From Clostridia bacterium (GTDB lineage Bacteria > Bacillota > Clostridia > Oscillospirales > CAG-272): a stretch of 6,825 nucleotides of DNA. The notes under the pieces are model-generated. The model ran no database searches and was not told where the DNA came from. It saw only the letters and a list, made by a program, of their open reading frames with translations. The translations under genes were made by a program, and so were the position numbers. The first letter of the stretch is position 1; each line of letters starts with the position of its first letter. Shown in pieces: positions 1 through 6,550 of this stretch. The DNA lies in assembly GCA_900770145.1 (NCBI GenBank), contig CAAGJL010000032.1, positions 1 to 6,825 of the forward strand. The letters are read 5' to 3'.

Positions 1-614
1 GCGAGCTGTTGGAGAATATTTTCGGCTTGTCGGCACGTTCCGGCGGGCGGTTGTTTCTCGGCGAGCGGGAAATTTGCAACCGCAACCCGCGGGAGGCGAT
101 TGCCAACGGGTTTGCCATGCTGACCGAAGAGCGCCGCGCCACCGGCATTTTCGGGATTCTCAACATTCTTGAAAACACCACTATTTCCTCGCTTTCCGCA
201 TACCGTTCGGGGGGATTGTTCCTTTCCGACCGCAAACGGCGGGAGGCGACCGACGCGATGATCCGGCGCCTTTCGGTCAAAACCGCGTCGCAAAAAACGC
301 AGATCCGCACGCTGTCGGGCGGCAACCAGCAAAAGGTGATTCTTGCCCGCTGGTTGCTCACAGACCCCGAAATTCTCCTTTTGGACGAGCCGACGCGCGG
401 CATTGACGTGGGCGCAAAATACGAAATTTATCAGTTGATGGACGAATTGGTGGCAAAAGGCAGATCGATTGTGATGGTATCCAGCGAGTTGCCGGAGTTG
501 CTTGGCGTTTGCCACCGGATTCTTGTGATGTCCGGCGGGCGACCGGCAGGCGAGGTGGACGCCGCCAGAACCACGCAGGAAGAGATTATGGCGCTTGCCG
601 CCAAAAACGTCTGA
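1..614 (+). CDS. mglA: Galactose/methyl-galactoside ABC transporter ATPase, C-terminal part (5' truncated by window)
   Basis: This is the second nucleotide-binding domain of a sugar importer ATPase of the MglA/RbsA/XylG type. These proteins carry two fused ATPase domains of about 500 residues in total and power a sugar permease from the cytoplasmic face. The reading frame is open to the left edge (first full codon at base 3), so the N-terminal domain is missing and the start is outside the window. In the 203 visible residues I see the TEERRATGIF segment (41-50) typical of this family, the ABC signature LSGGNQQKV (104-112), Walker B ILLLDEP (124-130) and the D-loop region GIDVGAK (133-139). 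The usual switch histidine is replaced by the SSELPELL sequence (160-167), as is normal for this domain in the family. By recall it matches E. coli MglA more closely than RbsA. The permease gene follows after 16 bases. The substrate is inferred only; other hexoses are possible. Confidence 0.9.
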   Translation, partial: ELLENIFGLSARSGGRLFLGEREICNRNPREAIANGFAMLTEERRATGIFGILNILENTTISSLSAYRSGGLFLSDRKRREATDAMIRRLSVKTASQKTQIRTLSGGNQQKVILARWLLTDPEILLLDEPTRGIDVGAKYEIYQLMDELVAKGRSIVMVSSELPELLGVCHRILVMSGGRPAGEVDAARTTQEEIMALAAKNV

Positions 615-619
615 CAGAC

Positions 620-624
620 GGAGG
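620..624 (+). promoter_or_regulatory. Ribosome binding site of mglC
   Basis: GGAGG lies 6 bases before the ATG at 631. It decides the start of mglC in favour of 631 over an in-frame ATG at 595, which lies inside the end of mglA and has no such site. Confidence 0.75.
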
Positions 625-630
625 CTGAAC

Positions 631-1686
631 ATGCATCTGAAAACGGTAGAACACTATAAAACGCTGAGCCGGGAGGAGCGGCGGCGGTACGTGGGCAATC
701 TGCTGCTTGACAACTCGCTCTATATCTTTCTGGTTGCGGCGATTATTTTTATCGCGTGCCTGAACCCGAAGTTTCTTTCCGGCCCCTCCATCGTCAATAT
801 CATTTCCCTCTCGGCGGCAAACCTGCCGCTGGCGCTGGGGATTGCCGGGGCGATTATCCTCACGGGTACCGACCTTTCCGCCGGGCGCGTGGTGGGGCTT
901 GTTGCCTGTGTGTCGGCGGCGCTGTTGCAGACAACCGGGTACGCGGGCAAAATGTTTCCGAATCTGAAAACACCCCCGATTCTCGTGGTTTTTCTGCTGG
1001 CATTGCTGATCGGCGCCGCGGTGGGGGCGCTGAACGGATATTGCACCGCCACCTTTCACCTGCACCCCTTTATCGTGACCCTTTCCACCCAACTGATTGT
1101 GTACGGGGCGCTGTTGCTTTTTCTGATGACCGGCAACAACAACGGGCAGTCGCTCTCGGGGCTGGACGACTCCTATATCGGTTTCATCAAAGGCAGTATC
1201 CTCAAAATCGGCTCCACGCCTGTCCCCAATTACGTCTGGTACGTGATCGGAATCACGGTGGTAATGTGGTTTGTGTGGAACAAGACCGCCTTTGGCAAGA
1301 ATATGTTTGCCGTGGGCTCCAATCCGGAGGCTGCCAACGTGTCCGGCGTCAACGTGCGCCGCACCATCGTGCTGGTGTTTCTGCTTGCCGGGGTGCTGTA
1401 CGGCGTGACCGGATTTATCGAGGCGGCGCGGATCGGCTCCAACTCCGCCTCCACGGGGCTGAACTATGAGTTGGACGCCATCGCCGCCTGCGTCATCGGC
1501 GGGGTGTCGTTTGTCGGGGGCACGGGCAAAATCGGCGGGGTAATCCTCGGCGTGGTGCTCCTGCGCCTGATTTTTGTGGGGCTGACTTTTCTCGGCATTG
1601 ACGCAAATCTGCAGTATATCATCAAGGGGTTGATTATTCTCATCGCCTGCGCGATCGATATGCGAAAATACCTGGTGCGCAAATAA
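631..1686 (+). CDS. mglC: Galactose/methyl-galactoside ABC transporter permease
   Basis: This is the membrane permease of the sugar importer whose ATPase precedes it; it forms the channel in the cytoplasmic membrane. The protein has 351 residues, slightly longer than E. coli MglC (336). It is strongly hydrophobic with about eight to ten membrane segments, for example near residues 30-45, 55-78, 115-135, 201-217, 246-265, 284-312 and 328-345. Segments I recognise from MglC are GTDLSAGRVVGL (79-90), the cytoplasmic loop WNKTAFGKNMFAVGSNPEAA (216-235), and ELDAIAACVIGGVSFVGG (280-297), the conserved region of this permease family that contacts the ATPase. The N-terminus carries about 25 charged residues before the first membrane segment. 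The start at 631 was chosen for its GGAGG site. It is very probably co-transcribed with mglA and, through a 20-base gap, with the agmatine genes downstream. The sugar specificity is inferred from similarity. Confidence 0.9.
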   Translation: MHLKTVEHYKTLSREERRRYVGNLLLDNSLYIFLVAAIIFIACLNPKFLSGPSIVNIISLSAANLPLALGIAGAIILTGTDLSAGRVVGLVACVSAALLQTTGYAGKMFPNLKTPPILVVFLLALLIGAAVGALNGYCTATFHLHPFIVTLSTQLIVYGALLLFLMTGNNNGQSLSGLDDSYIGFIKGSILKIGSTPVPNYVWYVIGITVVMWFVWNKTAFGKNMFAVGSNPEAANVSGVNVRRTIVLVFLLAGVLYGVTGFIEAARIGSNSASTGLNYELDAIAACVIGGVSFVGGTGKIGGVILGVVLLRLIFVGLTFLGIDANLQYIIKGLIILIACAIDMRKYLVRK

Positions 1687-1706
1687 GCGCACGGAAAGAA
1701 GTTGTT

Positions 1707-2714
1707 ATGAAACAGGATCTGATTACGACCGAAAGCTATTCCAAAGAGGAATTGTTGGACATCATTGACCTCTCCCTGACCATCAAAGACTGTGTAAAAG
1801 CCGGCTACTACCCGCCGCTGCTGGCGGGCAAAACGTTGGGGATGATTTTTGAGCAGAGCTCCACCCGCACCCGCGTGTCGTTTGAGACCGCGATGGAACA
1901 GTTGGGCGGGCACGCCCAATACCTGGCGCCGGGGCAGATTCAGCTCGGTGGGCATGAGACGATGGAGGATACGGCGCGCGTGCTCTCTCGCCTGGTCAAC
2001 ATCATCATGGCGCGCGTGGACGAGCACCGGACCGTTGCCAAACTGGCATATTATGCCGACATTCCGGTCATCAACGGCATGTCGGACTATAACCACCCCA
2101 CGCAGGAACTGGGTGACGCCATCACGATGGTGGAGCACCTGCCGGAGGGGAAAAGTTTGGAGGATTGCAAAATCGTTTTCGTGGGCGACGCCACGCAGGT
2201 CTGCGCCTCCACAATGATGATGACCACCAAACTGGGCATGCACTTTGTGCATTTCGGCCCCAAGACCCATTGGCTTTCCCCCGAAATGCAGCGCCTCGGC
2301 GAGGCAAATGCCAAGGCGTCCGGCGGGAAGTTTGAAGTGACCGACGACGAGGACGCGGCGCTTGCCGGCGCCGATTTCGTCTATACCGACGTGTGGTACG
2401 GGCTTTACAACAAGGAACTTTCCAAAGAGGAGCGATTGGCAATCTTTATGCCGAAATTTCAGGTCACGCCCGAAATGCTGACAAAAGCCTCTCCGGATGT
2501 GAAGTTTCTGCACTGTCTGCCCGCCTCCCGCGGGGAGGAAGTGGTGGACGCGGTGCTGGACGGGGAGCATTCCGTCGCTTTTGATCAGGCGGAAAACCGT
2601 CTTTCCGCGATGCGCGGAATCCTCGTTTACCTGCTTCGCCATGAGATCCCCTGCGAGATGAAAAAGGAAGCGGCAAAAATCGCGCTGCTCGGCGACCTGT
2701 TCCGCTTGCTTTGA
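1707..2714 (+). CDS. aguB: Putrescine carbamoyltransferase (agmatine catabolism)
   Basis: This cytoplasmic enzyme converts N-carbamoylputrescine and phosphate to putrescine and carbamoyl phosphate, the middle step of the agmatine deiminase pathway. The 335 residues show the carbamoyl-phosphate site SSTRTR (51-56), HPTQ (130-133) and HCLPA (269-273) of transcarbamoylases. Substrate-side features separate it from ornithine carbamoyltransferase: it has YGLY (231-234) in the DVWYGLY stretch, where ornithine enzymes carry an SMG motif. It also has the long block LGGHETMEDTARVLSRL (80-96), which I recognise from the Enterococcus faecalis enzyme (339 residues). The last ~20 residues (KKEAAKIALLGDLFRLL) are consistent with the C-terminal helix known to stabilise trimers in this subfamily. 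The ATG at 1707 has a GGAAAG site at 1693-1698. It is followed after 8 bases by the exchanger. Databases often label such genes argF, ptcA or ptc; context and motifs argue for the putrescine enzyme. Confidence 0.93.
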   Translation: MKQDLITTESYSKEELLDIIDLSLTIKDCVKAGYYPPLLAGKTLGMIFEQSSTRTRVSFETAMEQLGGHAQYLAPGQIQLGGHETMEDTARVLSRLVNIIMARVDEHRTVAKLAYYADIPVINGMSDYNHPTQELGDAITMVEHLPEGKSLEDCKIVFVGDATQVCASTMMMTTKLGMHFVHFGPKTHWLSPEMQRLGEANAKASGGKFEVTDDEDAALAGADFVYTDVWYGLYNKELSKEERLAIFMPKFQVTPEMLTKASPDVKFLHCLPASRGEEVVDAVLDGEHSVAFDQAENRLSAMRGILVYLLRHEIPCEMKKEAAKIALLGDLFRLL

Positions 2715-2720
2715 GGTGAG
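2713..2720 (+). promoter_or_regulatory. Ribosome binding site of aguD overlapping the aguB stop
   Basis: GAGGTGAG starts within the TGA stop of aguB (2712-2714) and stands 4 bases (counted from GAGGTG) before the aguD ATG at 2723. A ribosome terminating on aguB would be positioned on this site, which suggests translational coupling. Confidence 0.65.
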
Positions 2721-2722
2721 TT

Positions 2723-4102
2723 ATGAGAGAAAAAATCAAAAAATTCCGGCTGTTTGACGCGGTGCTTGCTGCCGTGTGCATCGTGCTGGTGGTGGAATCC
2801 TCCGCCCCTGCCGCCGCAATCGGCAACGCGCAGTTTTTCTGGTGGATTTTTCTGCTGATTGCCTTTTTTCTCCCTTACGGGTTGATTTCGGCGGAACTGG
2901 GCACTGCCTATGAGGGAGAAGGCGGCATTTACGACTGGGTGGAGCGCGCCTTCGGCCCCCGCTGGGGCAGCCGCGTGGCGTGGTACTATTATATCAACTT
3001 TGCCCTTTGGATGGGCTCACTGGCGGTGCTTTTTACCGATATTATCGAGAGCATTTCGGGGTATGCGATGCCGCTTTGGCTGTCGCTTCTCCTGCAACTC
3101 GCGTTTATCTGGATTGTGGTGGGGATCAGTAATTTCAAAATCAGCGAGAGCAAATGGATTCTCAACATCGCCGCAATCTTAAAGGCGCTGCTGATGCTCT
3201 CTATCGGCGCTCTGGGTATTTACGCCCTGATCACGCGCGGCGCGGCAAACGGGTTTCCCCCCGCGTCGTTTCTGCCCTCTGTGGCAAACGGCGGGCTTTC
3301 CTATGTGTCGGTGATTGTGTTCAACTTTCTCGGTTTTGAGGTGGTGACCACCTTTGCCTCGGAGATGAAAAATCCGAAGCGGGAAATTCCGCTTGCCATT
3401 ATCACGGGCGGAATCATCATCGCTTTTTTCTACCTGTTTTCGGCGTTCGGCATCAGCGTTGCCGTGCCGGCAGGGGAACTTTCCGCTTCCGGCGGAATCT
3501 TAGACAGTTTCAAACTGTTGTTGGGGACCCCGCGCGGGGCGCTGATTACCCTTGTGGGGGTGATCTTTCTTTACACGCTGGCGGCAAACCTGCTTTCCTG
3601 GTCGCTGGGCGTCAACAATGTGGCGTGCTACGCCGCCAAACGCGGGGCACTGCCGGGCTTTCTTGCCGTGGAGGATGAGAAACGTGGGATGCCGCTTGGC
3701 GCCAACCTCACCAACGGCGTGATTGCCACCGTGATTGTGCTGATTGCGCCCCTGATCCCCAGCCCCGACGTGTTCTGGAGTTTCTTTGCCCTGAATATGG
3801 TCACCCTTCTGCTCTCCTATATCATGCTCTTCCCCGCGTTCCGCAAATTGCGGAAGACCGACCCTGACCGCGAGCGCCCGTTCCGCGTGAACGCCCGCGG
3901 CGCGTGGCTGTGGATCATCACCTATGTGCCGATGGCGCTGTTGGTGCTTTCGGTATTTTTCTGCATTGTGCCGCTTTCCGGCGCGGAAGTGGCGGAAAAA
4001 CTGCCGTTACTGCTCGGCACTCTGCTGGCGGTTGTGATCGGAGAGCTGATTGCGGCAAACAGCGAAAAAAAGCACCAACGGGCGGCAAAAGCAGAAGACT
4101 GA
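2723..4102 (+). CDS. aguD: APC-family amino acid/polyamine transporter, probable agmatine:putrescine antiporter
   Basis: This is an integral membrane exchanger of the amino acid-polyamine-organocation superfamily. By context it imports agmatine and exports the putrescine made by AguA and AguB. The protein has 459 residues, the usual length, with about twelve hydrophobic segments (for example near 12-33, 38-58, 93-108, 117-136, 148-170, 192-211, 224-248, 271-294, 331-346, 350-371, 396-417, 427-445). Family features are the first-helix segment with small residues (ESSAPAAAIG, 25-34), EGGIYDWVERAFGPRWG (66-82) after the second helix, and NFLGFEVVTTFASEMKNPKREIP (201-223), a typical sixth-helix and loop sequence of this superfamily. 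The lysine-rich tail (449-456) is cytoplasmic. It resembles the glutamate/GABA-antiporter branch, so the substrate comes from gene order, not from a diagnostic motif. In E. faecalis aguD also sits between aguB and aguA. Confidence 0.85.
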   Translation: MREKIKKFRLFDAVLAAVCIVLVVESSAPAAAIGNAQFFWWIFLLIAFFLPYGLISAELGTAYEGEGGIYDWVERAFGPRWGSRVAWYYYINFALWMGSLAVLFTDIIESISGYAMPLWLSLLLQLAFIWIVVGISNFKISESKWILNIAAILKALLMLSIGALGIYALITRGAANGFPPASFLPSVANGGLSYVSVIVFNFLGFEVVTTFASEMKNPKREIPLAIITGGIIIAFFYLFSAFGISVAVPAGELSASGGILDSFKLLLGTPRGALITLVGVIFLYTLAANLLSWSLGVNNVACYAAKRGALPGFLAVEDEKRGMPLGANLTNGVIATVIVLIAPLIPSPDVFWSFFALNMVTLLLSYIMLFPAFRKLRKTDPDRERPFRVNARGAWLWIITYVPMALLVLSVFFCIVPLSGAEVAEKLPLLLGTLLAVVIGELIAANSEKKHQRAAKAED

Positions 4103-4108
4103 CCGCCC

Positions 4109-4118
4109 GGAGAAAGGA
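4109..4118 (+). promoter_or_regulatory. Ribosome binding site of aguA
   Basis: GGAGAAAGGA lies in the 21-base gap between aguD and aguA and contains two purine-rich cores (GGAG and AAAGGA). The second stands 5 bases before the ATG at 4124 and supports that start. Confidence 0.65.
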
Positions 4119-4123
4119 ACGAT

Positions 4124-5230
4124 ATGAATAAACTGGATACCACGCCCAAGGCGGACGGCTACCGGATGCCGGGCGAATTTGAAAAACACCGCGGCACTTA
4201 CCTCATCTGGCCGGAGCGCCCGGACAACTGGCGCTATGGTGGCAAGCCCGCGCAACGGGTGTTTGCCGAGGTGGCGGACGCCATTTCCGCCTTTGAACCG
4301 GTGACCGTGCTGGTCAGCGCCGGGCAGTACTGCAACGCGCGTGCCATGTTGAACCCCCGCGTGCGGGTGGCGGAAGCCGCCAACAACGACTCCTGGGTGC
4401 GCGACTGCGGGCCCACTTTTGTGACCGACGGCGAGACGTTGCGCGGGGTGGATTGGGAATTCAACGCCTGGGGCGGCCTGGTGGACGGGCTGTATTTCCC
4501 TTGGGACGCGGACGATCTGATTGCGCAAAAGATCTGTGAATTGGAGGGCGCCGACCGCTACCGCACCGACGGATTTGTGTTGGAGGGCGGCTCCATTCAC
4601 ACCGACGGAGAGGGCACTGTGGTGGTGACGGAGGAATGTCTGCTTTCCGCCGGGCGAAACCCGCACCTTTCCAAATCCGAAATCGAAGCCACGCTGAGAG
4701 AATATCTCGGCGCCGAAAAAGTGATCTGGTTGCCGCGCGGGATTTATCTGGACGAAACCAACGGGCATGTGGATAACATTTTCTGCTTTGCGCGCCCCGG
4801 CGAGTGTCTGCTTGCCTGGTGCGGGGACGAAAGCGACCCGCAGTATGAAATCAGCAAAGCGGCGCTGGAAGTATTGGAGCGCGAGACCGACGCAAAGGGC
4901 AGGCGCCTGACGGTGCACAAACTGCGCCTGCCCCGCCCCGTGCGGATCACCGCCGAGGAAAGCGAGGGCGTGGATGCCGTGGAGGGTACTCTCCCGCGCA
5001 AGGAGGGCGACCGGCTTGCCGCCTCTTATGTCAACTTTTATCTTTGCAACGGCGGGGTGATTTTCCCGATGTTCGGTGACCCTGCGGACGAGGCGGCAAA
5101 AGAAACGCTGTCGCGCGTGTTCCCCGACCGGCAGGTGGTGGGCATCTACGCCCGCGAGATTCTGCTTGGCGGCGGGAATATTCACTGTATCACCCAACAG
5201 GTGCCGGAGCCTTGCCATGAGAGAGCCTGA
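4124..5230 (+). CDS. aguA: Agmatine deiminase
   Basis: This cytoplasmic enzyme of the guanidine-modifying (pentein) superfamily hydrolyses agmatine to N-carbamoylputrescine and ammonia. The 368 residues match the normal length of about 365. I see the N-terminal signature MPGEFEKHRGTYLIWPERPDNWR (15-37) and NDSWVRDCGP (88-97), with the substrate-binding aspartate at 94. LEGGSIHTDGEGT (153-165) contains Glu154, and ETNGHVDN (211-218) contains His215 and Asp217. The C-terminal GGGNIHCITQQ (349-359) carries the catalytic cysteine at 355. All expected catalytic residues are therefore present and the gene looks intact. The bacterial and plant agmatine deiminases share these motifs; arginine deiminase does not. 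The last 14 bases overlap the start of aguC and contain its ribosome binding site just upstream, so the two proteins are probably made in a coupled manner. Confidence 0.96.
   Translation: MNKLDTTPKADGYRMPGEFEKHRGTYLIWPERPDNWRYGGKPAQRVFAEVADAISAFEPVTVLVSAGQYCNARAMLNPRVRVAEAANNDSWVRDCGPTFVTDGETLRGVDWEFNAWGGLVDGLYFPWDADDLIAQKICELEGADRYRTDGFVLEGGSIHTDGEGTVVVTEECLLSAGRNPHLSKSEIEATLREYLGAEKVIWLPRGIYLDETNGHVDNIFCFARPGECLLAWCGDESDPQYEISKAALEVLERETDAKGRRLTVHKLRLPRPVRITAEESEGVDAVEGTLPRKEGDRLAASYVNFYLCNGGVIFPMFGDPADEAAKETLSRVFPDRQVVGIYAREILLGGGNIHCITQQVPEPCHERA
5206..5209 (+). promoter_or_regulatory. Ribosome binding site of aguC inside aguA
   Basis: GGAG lies within the last codons of aguA and 7 bases before the ATG at 5217. 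It supports 5217 as the aguC start over an in-frame ATG at 5076 deep inside aguA. Confidence 0.65.
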
Positions 5231-6209
5231 AATCAGGGAGGAAGTCGCCGTTGTTCCGCCCCCGGAAAAATACCGGCGGCTGGTGGTGGCGCTGGGCGGC
5301 AACGCGCTCGGCAACACGCCGGAAGAACAGCGGGAGGCTGTGACACGCGTGGCAAAAACCGTGGCGGATCTGTTGGACGGCGGCGCCGAGGTTGTACTGA
5401 CGCACGGCAACGGCCCGCAGGTGGGGATGATTCACCTTGCGTTTGAGGTTGCCTCCGGCAAGGGGGAGAAGATTCCCCCGATGCCGCTGGCGGAGTCTAC
5501 CGCGATGAGCGAAGGGTATATTGGGTACCATCTGCAAAACGCGCTTTTGTCGGAGTTTGAGGCGCGGCGGATGAACCGGGTTGTCGTGTCGCTGATTACG
5601 CAGGTAGAGGTAGAGGAAAATGACCCCGCCTTCCGTGACCCGAAAAAGCCCATCGGGGCGTTTTACAGCGCGGAGGAAGCGGCGCGCTTTCGGGAGGAAC
5701 ATCCCGGCGCCGTTCTGAAAGAGGATGCGGGGCGCGGCTATCGCCGGATGGTGGCAAGCCCGAAACCGCGGCACATCACCGAACTTGCCGCTATCCGGCA
5801 GTTGCTGGCGGCGGGGGTCACGGTGATCGCCTGCGGCGGGGGCGGCGTGCCCGTCATCAGGGGCGCGGACGGGAAATTGCACGGCACCGACGCCGTGATC
5901 GATAAAGATCTTTCCGCAGAGCGGCTGGCGGAGGAACTGGGGGCGGACGTTTTGCTGATTCTCACGGCGGTGGATCGGGTTAAACTGCATTTCGGCACCC
6001 CTGAAGAGCGCGCCGTGGAAGAAATGACCGCCGGGGAGGCGCGCCGCTATGTTGCCGAGGGGCATTTTGCCCCCGGCAGTATGCTGCCGAAAGTAGAAGC
6101 CGCCATCGCCTTTGCCGAAAGCGCCAAAGGGCGGCACGCGATTATTGCATCCCTTGAAAAAGCGCCGGAGGCGCTCACAGGCGCCTCCGGGACCCTTATT
6201 CGGCAATAA
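5217..6209 (+). CDS. aguC: Carbamate kinase (agmatine pathway)
   Basis: This enzyme makes ATP from carbamoyl phosphate and ADP, releasing carbamate that decays to CO2 and ammonia; it is the energy-yielding last step of the pathway. The 330 residues contain the amino-acid-kinase fold motifs in order: VVALGGNALG (23-32), LTHGNGPQVG (61-70), STAMSEGYIGY (94-104), KKPIGAFYS (143-151), KEDAGRGYRRMVASPKP (168-184), ACGGGGVPVI (205-214), DAVIDKDLSAERLA (225-238) with the conserved lysine at 230, and HFAPGSMLPKVEAAI (283-297). The family usually has about 310 residues and begins almost directly at the VVALGGN strand. Here there are about 20 extra N-terminal residues (MREPEIREEVAVVPPPEKYRR) encoded partly in the overlap with aguA. 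No better start with a ribosome site lies downstream. It could also be called arcC, but context links it to agmatine. Confidence 0.94.
   Translation: MREPEIREEVAVVPPPEKYRRLVVALGGNALGNTPEEQREAVTRVAKTVADLLDGGAEVVLTHGNGPQVGMIHLAFEVASGKGEKIPPMPLAESTAMSEGYIGYHLQNALLSEFEARRMNRVVVSLITQVEVEENDPAFRDPKKPIGAFYSAEEAARFREEHPGAVLKEDAGRGYRRMVASPKPRHITELAAIRQLLAAGVTVIACGGGGVPVIRGADGKLHGTDAVIDKDLSAERLAEELGADVLLILTAVDRVKLHFGTPEERAVEEMTAGEARRYVAEGHFAPGSMLPKVEAAIAFAESAKGRHAIIASLEKAPEALTGASGTLIRQ
6165..6190 (+). repeat. Strong hairpin in the 3' end of aguC
   Basis: CCGGAGGCGC (6165-6174) and GCGCCTCCGG (6181-6190) are perfect reverse complements around the 6-base loop TCACAG. The structure lies in the last 15 codons of aguC. 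It is followed by GACCCTTATT and not by a T-run, so it is not a classic terminator. It may protect the mRNA 3' end or simply reflect codon choice. Confidence 0.6.
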
Positions 6210-6257
6210 ACGCCTTTGCGGCCGCCTTGCGGCGGGGCGAACAGGCTGATACGTTAC

Positions 6258-6298
6258 TTTGGGTGCGCTCGCCGAACGTGCGGCATCAGTTGCCCAAA
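6258..6298 (+). repeat. Weak inverted repeat upstream of the terminator
   Basis: TTTGGG (6258-6263) and CCCAAA (6293-6298) can pair across a 29-base interior that is itself GC-rich. The stem is short, so this is a weak structural call. It may be the left part of a dispersed intergenic element that includes the terminator at 6315-6346. Confidence 0.3.
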
Positions 6299-6314
6299 AG
6301 TTTTTCGGGGAGTC

Positions 6315-6346
6315 AAGAGGGGGCTTTTTTCAAAAAGCCCCCTTTT
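6315..6346 (+). terminator. Rho-independent terminator of the agu (mgl-agu) transcript
   Basis: GGGGGCTTTTT (6319-6329) pairs with AAAAAGCCCCC (6332-6342), giving an 11-bp perfect complement with a very short loop (in practice four bases after opening the last pair). It is followed by TTTT (6343-6346). The bases AAGA before the stem can pair with these T residues. It stands 106 bases after the aguC stop and is the first plausible terminator after mglA in the window. Confidence 0.8.
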
Positions 6347-6378
6347 GCGCGTTTCCCTATGGGCGTTTCTTTTTGTTA

Positions 6379-6415
6379 GCTTTTTCTTTGCGCCTGGCGC
6401 TTTCAAAGAAAAAGC
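6379..6415. repeat. 12-bp perfect inverted repeat with nested GCGCC palindrome
   Basis: GCTTTTTCTTTG (6379-6390) and CAAAGAAAAAGC (6404-6415) are exact reverse complements. Within them GCGCC (6390-6394) and GGCGC (6396-6400) form a second, nested palindrome. There is no T-run after the stem on either strand, so a terminator role is not supported. It looks like a dispersed palindromic repeat. Confidence 0.65.
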
Positions 6416-6477
6416 GGGCATGGAGTCTGATGACGGAATGGATAGAGTAACTTTATGTCAGAGCGGGCAGATATGAG

Positions 6478-6494
6478 TTGCCGCAAAGCGGCAA
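6478..6494. repeat. 7-bp hairpin in left arm of the composite element
   Basis: TTGCCGC (6478-6484) and GCGGCAA (6488-6494) are perfect complements around the loop AAA. It occupies the place in the left arm that the hairpin at 6789-6809 occupies in the right arm. Confidence 0.55.
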
Positions 6495-6503
6495 GAGGTC
6501 ACC

Positions 6504-6522
6504 CGCAATGTTCGCACAAACT
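6504..6522 (+). repeat. 19-bp inverted repeat, left copy
   Basis: CGCAATGTTCGCACAAACT is the exact reverse complement of bases 6747-6765. The two copies are 224 bases apart. The match stops sharply on both sides (C against A outside, A against G inside). Confidence 0.85.
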
Positions 6523-6550
6523 AAAAAAGCTCCCCCCAGTAAAGGGAGCT
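6523..6550 (-). terminator. Minus-strand intrinsic terminator within a repeat unit
   Basis: Read on the minus strand, AGCTCCC (6550-6544) pairs with GGGAGCT (6534-6528) around a 9-base loop and is followed directly by five T (6527-6523). This would stop transcription arriving from a gene to the right of the window that points left. No such gene is visible here. Confidence 0.55.

Noticed and set aside
595..630. Earlier in-frame ATG for mglC at 595
   Set aside because: It lies within the end of mglA without a ribosome site, and the added residues are polar and unlike MglC. The ATG at 631 has GGAGG at good spacing.
637..652. Catabolite-repression-like operator TGAAAACGGTAGAACA
   Set aside because: It only loosely resembles the cre consensus, lies inside the mglC coding start and not at a promoter, and such partial matches are common.
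586..1692. Long minus-strand open frame opposite mglC (368 codons)
   Set aside because: It is the antisense shadow of a clear permease gene, rich in His, Arg, Gln and Gly with no recognisable domain. Open antisense frames are common in GC-rich genes.
1464..2642. Minus-strand open frame opposite aguB (392 codons)
   Set aside because: It runs across the mglC-aguB junction and opposes an unmistakable transcarbamoylase. The composition is that of a frame shadow.
1707..2714. Ornithine carbamoyltransferase (argF/arcB) as the identity of this gene
   Set aside because: YGLY at residues 231-234, the strong likeness to the enterococcal putrescine enzyme and the position beside agmatine deiminase all favour putrescine carbamoyltransferase.
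5076..5216. Earlier in-frame ATG for aguC at 5076
   Set aside because: It would add 47 Arg/Cys-rich residues read out of frame from the conserved aguA C-terminus. The GGAG-preceded ATG at 5217 fits the operon.
4007..5410. Minus-strand open frame of 467 codons opposite aguA
   Set aside because: It spans parts of three good genes on the other strand, and its peptide shows no family features. It is an effect of codon bias in aguA.
5190..6206. Minus-strand open frame opposite aguC (338 codons)
   Set aside because: It lies opposite the carbamate kinase gene, with all kinase motifs on the plus strand, and has no domain of its own.
6216..6476. Small plus-strand open frames (86 and 63 codons) after aguC
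   Set aside because: Both pass through the terminator and the 12-bp hairpin, have no ribosome site, and give peptides of low complexity.
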